From Flavobacterium sp. HSC-32F16 (GTDB lineage Bacteria; Bacteroidota; Bacteroidia; Flavobacteriales; Flavobacteriaceae), in assembly GCF_024171645.1 (NCBI RefSeq), contig NZ_JALKAC010000004.1, forward strand, positions 248,001-312,000: a stretch of DNA of 64,000 nucleotides, written 5' to 3'. How positions within the stretch are numbered: position 1 is the stretch's first letter; every line of letters starts with the position of its first letter. Below, piece after piece: positions 58,263 to 64,000 of the stretch. The notes below the pieces were generated by a model, which did no database searches, had not been told where the DNA came from, and saw only the letters and a list, made by a program, of their open reading frames with translations. The translations under genes and the position numbers were made by a program.

Positions 58263-59672
58263 TTATTCAGCCCATTGTGTATGGAAAACGCCTTCTTTAT
58301 CAATACGTTCGTAAGTATGCGCTCCAAAATAATCACGCTGTGCCTGAATCAAATTTGTTGGAAGATTTGCTGATCTATAAGCATCAAAATAAGCTAATGA
58401 ATTCATAAGTCCCGCCACAGGTAATCCTTTTTGAACAGCAAATTGAATTACCGCTCTCATTCCTGCTTGATTCTCAGTTAATTTTGAAGCAATTCCAGCA
58501 TCTAAAAGTAAATTAGGTAAATCAGATTTTGCAACATAAGCTTTTCTGAAATCTTCCAGAATAGTCGCTCGGATAATACAGCCGCCACGCCAGATTTTAG
58601 CAACAGTTTCAAGGTTTAATCCGTAATTGTATTCTTTAGAAGCGGTATGAAGCTGAGCCAGTCCCTGCGCATACGTTACAACAATAGAAAGGTATAATGC
58701 CGATTTTAAAGCAGCAATTGCTTCACTCGTATTTACATTACTTTCAGGAGTATTCCAAACTAAGTTTTTAGCAGCTTCAATTCTTTCAGGTTTTGTTTTA
58801 GACATATCGCGCATTATAACAGCGGCGTCGATAGTTGGAACCGGAACTTGCAAATCCATTGCGTTTTGAGAAGTCCATTTTCCTGTTCCTTTAGATTTTG
58901 CCCAATCCGAAATTTTATTAATTAGCAGACTTCCGTCTTCATCTTTTTGTTTTAAAATTTTTCCGGTAATTTCGATCAAATACGACCTAAGATCATCGGT
59001 TTGGTTCCATTCTTCAAAAGTTTTCTGAATCGTTTCATCATCCAGATTATAACCTCTTTTCATCAGGTCATAAATCTCAGATATCAATTGCATGATTCCG
59101 TATTCAATTCCGTTATGAACCATTTTTACATAGTTTCCGGCAGATCCGTTTCCTAAATATTCTACACAAGGTTCGCCGTCAACTTTTGCCGCAATAGCCT
59201 CAAAAATAGGACGGAGTCTTTCGTATGCTTTTTGATCACCGCCCGGCATCATAGCAGGACCGAATCTCGCACCTTTTTCACCGCCTGAAATTCCCATTCC
59301 GAAAAAGTGAATTCCTTTTTCAGATAATTCTAAAAATCTTCTGTCGGTATCAGTAAAATAAGTGTTTCCGCCATCGATTATAATATCTCCTTTATCTAAA
59401 TGAGGAAGTAAGCTTGCAATAGCGCTGTCAACTGGTTTTCCGGCAGGTACCAATAGCATAATTGCTCTGGGCTGCTGAATAAGCTCTACGAAATGTTTTA
59501 CATCTGTTGTGGCTTCAATTGTGTGGTTGGCGTCAGCTTCATGTTGAAGAGAGTTGACTTTTTCAGTGTCTAAGTCTAAACCTGCAGCCGCAAAGTTATG
59601 GCTGGCGATATTTAAAAGTAAGTTACGGCCCATTACACCGAGTCCTACAATTCCAAAATCAAATTTGCTCAT
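58263..59672 (-). CDS. gnd: 6-phosphogluconate dehydrogenase (decarboxylating)
   Basis: A 469-residue enzyme of the long (about 470 aa) type. Motifs: GIVGLGVMGRNLLLNIASHN, GISGGEKGARFGPAMMPGG and VKMVHNGIEYGIMQLISE (catalytic Lys and His region). The ATG at 59672 (MSKFDFG) is preferred to an in-frame TTG at 59681. It converts 6-phosphogluconate to ribulose-5-P with CO2 release and NADPH formation. First gene of gnd-zwf-pgl. Confidence 0.95.
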   Translation of the reverse strand: MSKFDFGIVGLGVMGRNLLLNIASHNFAAAGLDLDTEKVNSLQHEADANHTIEATTDVKHFVELIQQPRAIMLLVPAGKPVDSAIASLLPHLDKGDIIIDGGNTYFTDTDRRFLELSEKGIHFFGMGISGGEKGARFGPAMMPGGDQKAYERLRPIFEAIAAKVDGEPCVEYLGNGSAGNYVKMVHNGIEYGIMQLISEIYDLMKRGYNLDDETIQKTFEEWNQTDDLRSYLIEITGKILKQKDEDGSLLINKISDWAKSKGTGKWTSQNAMDLQVPVPTIDAAVIMRDMSKTKPERIEAAKNLVWNTPESNVNTSEAIAALKSALYLSIVVTYAQGLAQLHTASKEYNYGLNLETVAKIWRGGCIIRATILEDFRKAYVAKSDLPNLLLDAGIASKLTENQAGMRAVIQFAVQKGLPVAGLMNSLAYFDAYRSANLPTNLIQAQRDYFGAHTYERIDKEGVFHTQWAE

Positions 59673-59681
59673 AGTTTTCAA

Positions 59682-59987
59682 TTAACTAAAATTATTAAAG
59701 AATGTTTTCTGGGAAAAAGTAAGAAAAAAATCAGTAATTCTTTTTCAATCAGTTCTTTGCAGAAAACAACGTTTGTTTTAATCTTACTATTTAAGATTGA
59801 CTTTGCTAAGTTAGAGAAAAATGATGAAAAACTAGGAGTAAAATAGTCCGCTTTAAGGGTATATTGTGATAGTTTTTTAAGTGTGAGATTTATACTTATT
59901 TTTAAAATAGTTGTTTTAAAATAGAATAAATGACTTTGGTGTTATTGAATAAAAAAAGTCCGAAAAACTTTTGTTTTTCGGACTTTG
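59682..59987. other. Intergenic region between gnd and tmRNA
   Basis: About 300 bases, AT-rich, containing the tmRNA terminator at its right end. No gene, and no exact TAnnTTTG element on the minus strand for gnd, was found. Confidence 0.5.
59951..59986 (-). terminator. Terminator of the tmRNA gene
   Basis: AAAGTCCGAAAAAC, TTTT loop, GTTTTTCGGACTTT; on the minus strand the stem is followed by a T-run. It starts 2 bases beyond the tmRNA 3' end. Confidence 0.9.
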
Positions 59988-60382
59988 TGGAGTCGCCGGG
60001 AATCGAACCCGGGTCCAAACAAGCAACTAAAGAGCTTTCTACACGTTTATTTCCTGATTAGATTTTCGATGTTAAGCTAGGCCAGAAACAGCCACCGAAC
60101 ACTTATCTTCTTAATTTTCGAAACCCACCCGAAGCTCATGGATTTCTAGGTTTATTTTTACGGTTCCCCTGAACGGAACGCCACAAACCAAGGCTTTCCA
60201 GGAGAATCCAGCTTCTCTACCTTGTAGAGACGTGGCGCAATCTTACTATGATTCGGATTATGCAGCTAAAGCGTAATTATTTTCGCCGTGTAAAAGTTTA
60301 AGATCTTATATTTACGAGCAAGGTCTCAATGCTCGACGTGCTTACTGTTCAATTCGACTTGCTGTCAAAACCAGTCGACCCC
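59988..60382 (-). ncRNA. ssrA: Transfer-messenger RNA (tmRNA)
   Basis: About 395 bases. On the minus strand it starts GGGGTCGACTGGTTTTGACA and ends with the T-arm-like GGGTTCGATTCCCGGCGACTCC plus discriminator A. GGGGTCG pairs with CGACTCC to make the acceptor stem. The tag frame lies at 60287-60258 and reads GENNYALAA before TAA, the usual Bacteroidota tag. The terminal CCA is not fully encoded (ACAA follows), so it must be added. It rescues stalled ribosomes together with SmpB, which is not in this window. Confidence 0.96.
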
Positions 60383-60396
60383 AAAATTTGAGTCTG

Positions 60397-60404
60397 CAAA
60401 TTTA
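60397..60404 (-). promoter_or_regulatory. -7 element TAAATTTG of ssrA
   Basis: Exact TAnnTTTG match on the minus strand, 15 bases upstream of the mature 5' end. A short 5' trailer would be removed by processing. Confidence 0.65.
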
Positions 60405-60525
60405 TACTATTTGAAATTACTTTCTATTAAAATTTTCAGAAAAATTAGAAAGTCAAAAATCGAAAGTCGTAAAGTTTTTAAAGTATTCGACTTTAAGACT
60501 TTTAACTTTCGACTTTATGACTATT

Positions 60526-61728
60526 TTATTCTTCGTCTTTAAAATTAAAAGGATAATCTCCAAAAACAGGAGCTAATTTGCGTACTGCATAAGTATTTCT
60601 TGTCATTTTGTTAGACAAAGCGATAATCGTAACATGTTCTTTCATTAAAGTAATGTAAGAAGAAGTATTACCATGCCACCAGCCATTATGAAAATAGAAG
60701 TTTTGTCCGGTTTCCCAATTAATCATTCTAATTCCTAAACCGTAATTCTTAGTTCCTTTACGTTCATTACTGTAACCTGCATAAACTTGTTTTAGTAATT
60801 CAGGTTTTAAGAAGTCAGGCGAATTTCTGGCTCTGTCAAATTTTAAAAGATCTCGTGCTGTCGAGAAGATGTTTTTATCTCCATACACATTATCTAAATA
60901 GTCAAAACCTATTTCGACACCGTTTCCTTTATAAGAAGGAACAATTTTTTTTCTGTCTTTATCATCATCAAAAACATACGTATGAGTCATTCCCAAAGGT
61001 TTGAAAATCATCTCAGACATTGCTTCTTTATAACTTAAACCCGTAATTTTCTCGATTATAAGTGCCAGCATGGCATAATTAGTATTGCAATAGCTGAAAC
61101 GTGTTCCGGTTTTAGATTCTAAACCAATATCTTTTGTAGCCAGAATATCTAAAATGTCTTTATTCGTAAGCTGATTATGTCTGTCCCAAATAGATTTATC
61201 TCTATCCGTAAAGTAAGCATAATTACGCATTCCGGTACGATGACTCAAAAGCATTCTGATGGTGCAGTCTTCGTAAGGAAATGTTTTTAAAATGGTATTT
61301 ACTTTTTGGTCTAACTCTATTTTACCTGCGTTAACGAGTTTTAAAATCGCTGTAGCAGTCAAAACTTTACTTACAGAAGCAATTTGCACCGGAGTTTCGG
61401 GAGTTATTTTTGTTCCTTCATTTTTATTGGCAAAACCATTATATCTTTCAAAAATAATCTGACCATTTCGGGCTACTAAAAAGCTTCCGTTCATGTTGTT
61501 ATTAGGCCAGTTTTTGTTGTAAAAATGATTTATTCTGCCTGTAACCGAGTTTTTGTAAGCCTGAGAAATTTTGGGTTCAGGACCTAACGGTTTCATTTTC
61601 GGTAAAGTATCTTCGACTATTGGAGTTGTAACTGTTTTTGTTTTATTATCATTACCACAAGCACTTAAAACTAATACAGTGAAAAGTATTTGTGGTATCT
61701 TTGTTTTTTTAAGGAAAATCATTTGCAT
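60526..61728 (-). CDS. Beta-lactamase-fold serine hydrolase lipoprotein
   Basis: A 400-residue lipoprotein with lipobox VLSAC (Cys24). The penicillin-binding-protein/class C-type active site has S118-x-x-K121 in IASVSKVLTA, the Tyr motif SYCNTNYAM (YxN) and the late motif FHNGWWHGNTS (HxG). Length and motifs fit the serine hydrolase family that includes D-aminopeptidases, esterases and DD-peptidase-like proteins, not resistance beta-lactamases. It is distant in motif detail from the two AmiE-like proteins of the amino-sugar locus. An alternative start lies 6 bases downstream. Substrate unknown. Confidence 0.82.
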   Translation of the reverse strand: MQMIFLKKTKIPQILFTVLVLSACGNDNKTKTVTTPIVEDTLPKMKPLGPEPKISQAYKNSVTGRINHFYNKNWPNNNMNGSFLVARNGQIIFERYNGFANKNEGTKITPETPVQIASVSKVLTATAILKLVNAGKIELDQKVNTILKTFPYEDCTIRMLLSHRTGMRNYAYFTDRDKSIWDRHNQLTNKDILDILATKDIGLESKTGTRFSYCNTNYAMLALIIEKITGLSYKEAMSEMIFKPLGMTHTYVFDDDKDRKKIVPSYKGNGVEIGFDYLDNVYGDKNIFSTARDLLKFDRARNSPDFLKPELLKQVYAGYSNERKGTKNYGLGIRMINWETGQNFYFHNGWWHGNTSSYITLMKEHVTIIALSNKMTRNTYAVRKLAPVFGDYPFNFKDEE

Positions 61729-61900
61729 CGTTCTTTAAAAACAAATATATCGAATTCAATTTTGTTGTTTTCTCAATTTAAGGGTCTGTAGAGGCTTGTT
61801 TTTAACATTGTTTTAACATCTGTTTTTCTTAGTTGTTTGTTTTTCAGGTTTTAACCATTTTTAAACATTCTAAATAGTAATTTCGAAACAAAATTTTAAC

Positions 61901-61917
61901 TAAATTTGTTATATTTG
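61901..61917 (+). promoter_or_regulatory. Two adjacent -7 candidates (TAAATTTG, TATATTTG)
   Basis: TAAATTTG at 61901-61908 and TATATTTG at 61910-61917, both exact TAnnTTTG matches, 53-69 bases before the ATG at 61970. Either or both could start the dehydrogenase transcript. Confidence 0.55.
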
Positions 61918-61969
61918 AAACAAATACGATTCAAAAAGTTATATTATTTAATGTTTTAAATTTATTTAA

Positions 61970-63172
61970 ATGAAGTTTGGAATTATAAAAGAAAGAAAAA
62001 ATCCGCCGGACAGAAGAGTTGTTTTTTCTCCAAATGAGTTGACAAGACTAAAGCAGCTTTATCCTAAAGCTTCAGTTGAGGTTGAAAGTTCAGATATTAG
62101 AATTTTTCCTGATTCAGAATATAAAAACATGGGAATTACAGTTACAGATAATGTTTCTGACTGTGATGTTTTATTTGGTGTAAAAGAAGTTCCTGTAGAA
62201 AATTTAATTCCAAATAAAGACTATTTCTTTTTTTCGCACACTATAAAAAAACAGCCTCATAATAGAAAATTACTTCAGGCGGTTTTAGAAAAAAATATTG
62301 ATTTATACGATCACGAAACCATTGTTGATGAGCATTACCGCCGCTTAATTGGTTTTGGTAAATATGCAGGAATGGTTGGGGTTTATAACGGAATCCGTGC
62401 TTTTGGAATTAAATTTGAATTGTTTAAACTCCCAAAAGCAGAATCTCTTTCGGGGAAAGATGCTTTGATTGCACAGTTGAAACGTATTACAATGCCAGCC
62501 TTAAAATTTGTAATCACAGGAACAGGAAAGGTTGGGAGCGGCGCCAAAGAAATCTTGGATGCTATTAAGGTAAAAGAAATTACAATTGATAATTATCTGA
62601 CGAAAAAGTATACACAAGCGGTATATGTTCAGTTAGATGTTTTAGAATACAATAAGCGTATTGACGGACAGGTTTTGGATTTTAAAGATTTTGTTGATCA
62701 TCCAGAGGAGTATACTTCGGATTTTGAAAGATTTACGAAAGTATCTGATATCTATTTTGCAGGACATTTTCATGCTAATAATGCGCCAATGATTTTAACT
62801 AGAGAAATGTTGAATGCAAGTGACTGCAGGCTGAAAGTTGTAGCCGATATTTCCTGTGATGTAAACGGACCTATTGCCTGTACAATTCGTTCTTCGACGA
62901 TTGAAGAACCTTTATATGGTTATTTTCCGTTTGAAGATGAAGAAGTAGATCTCTTTCATCCTGCTGCAGTAGCGGTTATGGCGGTTGATAATCTGCCATG
63001 TGAAATTCCAAAAGACGCCAGTGAAGGTTTTGGAGAACAATTTATGGAATATGTAATTCCGGCTTTCTTCAACGGTGATAAAGACGGAATTTTAAAACGT
63101 GCGAAAATCACTGAAAATGGTAAATTAACAGAACGATTCAGCTATCTGCAGGATTATGTAGACGGCAAATAA
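61970..63172 (+). CDS. AlaDH/PNT-family NAD-dependent dehydrogenase (saccharopine dehydrogenase-like)
   Basis: A 400-residue enzyme. The N-terminal domain starts KFGIIKERKNPPDRRVVFSP, the alanine dehydrogenase/transhydrogenase pattern with the substrate-binding Lys and Arg. A nucleotide-binding segment follows at about 180 (KFVITGTGKVGSGAKEIL, GxGxxG). The late block VADISCDVNGPIACTIRSS resembles lysine-forming saccharopine dehydrogenase (Lys1). The exact substrate cannot be settled from sequence alone; alanine dehydrogenase and saccharopine/lysine metabolism are both possible. It is monocistronic, with its own promoter and terminator. Confidence 0.75.
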   Translation: MKFGIIKERKNPPDRRVVFSPNELTRLKQLYPKASVEVESSDIRIFPDSEYKNMGITVTDNVSDCDVLFGVKEVPVENLIPNKDYFFFSHTIKKQPHNRKLLQAVLEKNIDLYDHETIVDEHYRRLIGFGKYAGMVGVYNGIRAFGIKFELFKLPKAESLSGKDALIAQLKRITMPALKFVITGTGKVGSGAKEILDAIKVKEITIDNYLTKKYTQAVYVQLDVLEYNKRIDGQVLDFKDFVDHPEEYTSDFERFTKVSDIYFAGHFHANNAPMILTREMLNASDCRLKVVADISCDVNGPIACTIRSSTIEEPLYGYFPFEDEEVDLFHPAAVAVMAVDNLPCEIPKDASEGFGEQFMEYVIPAFFNGDKDGILKRAKITENGKLTERFSYLQDYVDGK

Positions 63173-63192
63173 TTGTGAATTGTTAATTAATT

Positions 63193-63228
63193 AAAAGAGC
63201 TTTCTAAATTTTAGAAAGCTCTTTTTTT
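63193..63228. terminator. Bidirectional terminator
   Basis: AAAAGAGCTTTCTAAA, one T, TTTAGAAAGCTCTTTT with more T, between the converging dehydrogenase and fumC genes. Confidence 0.92.
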
Positions 63229-63256
63229 GTAGTATCAAGAATAATTAACCATTCAA

Positions 63257-64000
63257 TTAAACCATTTCTTCCGGTTTTACCCAAGCGTCAAAATCTTCAG
63301 GAGAAACATACCCCAAACGAACGGCTTCTTCTTTAAGCGTGGTTCCGTTTTTGTGAGCGGTTTGGGCAATTTCTGCGGCTTTATAATATCCAATTTTAGT
63401 ATTTAAGGCCGTAACAAGCATTAATGAGTTGTCTACCAATTCTTTGATGCGTTTATGGTTTGGTTTAATTCCCTGCGCACAGTGTTCGTCAAAAGAAACA
63501 CAAGCGTCTCCAAGCAAGCGTGCCGATTGAAGAAAGTTTGCAGCCATAACCGGTTTAAAAACATTTAGTTCGTAATGTCCCTGCATACCGCCAACTGCGA
63601 TTGCCATATCGTTTCCAATAACCTGAGCGCAAACCATTGTTAAGGCTTCACATTGTGTTGGGTTTACTTTTCCAGGCATAATTGAAGAGCCAGGTTCATT
63701 TTCCGGAATATGAATTTCGCCAATTCCGGAGCGTGGTCCAGAGGCTAACATTCTAACGTCGTTTGCGATTTTATTTAATGAAACAGCCAGTTGTTTTAAA
63801 GCGCCGTGTGTTTCTACTATAGCGTCGTGTGCAGCTAAAGCTTCAAATTTGTTTTCGGCAGTTATAAAAGGATGTTTTGTAAACTGTGCAATATATTCGG
63901 CAACTTTTACGTCGTAACCTTTTGGAGTATTTAGTCCCGTTCCAACTGCAGTTCCGCCCAAAGCGATTTCAGATAAATGCGCTAAGGTATTTTTTAAAGC
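63257..64000 (-). CDS. fumC: Class II fumarate hydratase (N-terminal part outside the window)
   Basis: The visible 247 residues are the C-terminal half; the frame continues past the right edge ([16 protein letters not shown] is the most N-terminal part seen). The superfamily signature [15 protein letters not shown] holds the catalytic Ser. [13 protein letters not shown] and [11 protein letters not shown] are typical of fumarase C. It converts fumarate to malate in the citric acid cycle. Aspartase is the main alternative, but the late part ([18 protein letters not shown]) matches FumC. Confidence 0.93.
   Translation of the reverse strand, partial: ALKNTLAHLSEIALGGTAVGTGLNTPKGYDVKVAEYIAQFTKHPFITAENKFEALAAHDAIVETHGALKQLAVSLNKIANDVRMLASGPRSGIGEIHIPENEPGSSIMPGKVNPTQCEALTMVCAQVIGNDMAIAVGGMQGHYELNVFKPVMAANFLQSARLLGDACVSFDEHCAQGIKPNHKRIKELVDNSLMLVTALNTKIGYYKAAEIAQTAHKNGTTLKEEAVRLGYVSPEDFDAWVKPEEMV

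Noticed and set aside
60526..61728. Antibiotic-resistance beta-lactamase
   Set aside because: Lipoprotein with esterase/DD-peptidase-type motifs and no sequence feature specific to resistance enzymes; more likely a general serine hydrolase.
1..64000. CRISPR arrays, insertion sequences, prophage, rRNA and tRNA genes
   Set aside because: No regularly spaced direct repeats, transposase, integrase or phage genes, and no cloverleaf apart from the tmRNA ends, were seen.

Overview
The window looks like chromosomal DNA of a Flavobacterium-type member of the Bacteroidota. Supporting signs are the low G+C, TAnnTTTG promoter elements without strong Shine-Dalgarno sites, a SusC/SusD pair, many lipoproteins with short SC/NC lipoboxes, and a tmRNA encoding the tag GENNYALAA. 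No prophage, insertion sequence, CRISPR array, rRNA or tRNA gene was seen.

Left part (1-20 kb). A tight minus-strand operon of six mostly small, uncharacterised proteins (VWA-like lipoprotein, four-helix membrane protein with coiled coils, TerB-like protein, Excalibur protein, DUF4236 protein, Cys-rich protein) is followed by a TPR histidine kinase/NarL-type response regulator pair. Next come a small lipoprotein too short for most gene callers, two plus-strand genes, a single-domain response regulator with an eight-PAS histidine kinase, and a family 2 glycosyltransferase. Then follow an AraC regulator with an NmrA-type reductase, a TetR regulator with a Bcr/CflA efflux pump (both with TetR-type palindromes inside their promoters), and a MocR-type regulator divergent from a TonB receptor.

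Centre (22-49.4 kb). This is the most interesting region: a locus for using peptidoglycan amino sugars (GlcNAc-MurNAc). It has two arms around a DeoR-family regulator. The minus arm encodes SusC, SusD, NamZ, MurQ, a sodium:solute symporter, a NagZ-serine hydrolase fusion and a NagX-like acetyltransferase. The plus arm encodes a NagB-like/PIG-L fusion, a membrane-type D-lactate dehydrogenase, an esterase, a DigH-like GHL10 hydrolase, a GH20 hexosaminidase, a serine hydrolase and a second NamZ. Inferred route: outer-membrane capture and cleavage of glycan or muropeptides, NamZ/NagZ/GH20 release of MurNAc and GlcNAc, symport, MurQ splitting of MurNAc-6-P into GlcNAc-6-P and D-lactate, oxidation of lactate to pyruvate, and deacetylation/deamination of the sugar to fructose-6-P. 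A sugar kinase and a classical NagA are not present in the window. AACGCA repeats with 10-bp spacing occur in the intergenic regions on both sides of the DeoR gene and are good operator candidates.

Right part (49.5-64 kb). A DHA2 efflux pump, an acyltransferase, a lipoprotein pair including a putative HExxH metalloprotease, an AraC regulator, the oxidative pentose-phosphate operon gnd-zwf-pgl, tmRNA, a beta-lactamase-fold lipoprotein, an AlaDH/saccharopine dehydrogenase-like enzyme and the 3' part of fumC. Dispersed palindromic intergenic repeats occur at four places, three of them in or beside the peptidoglycan locus.
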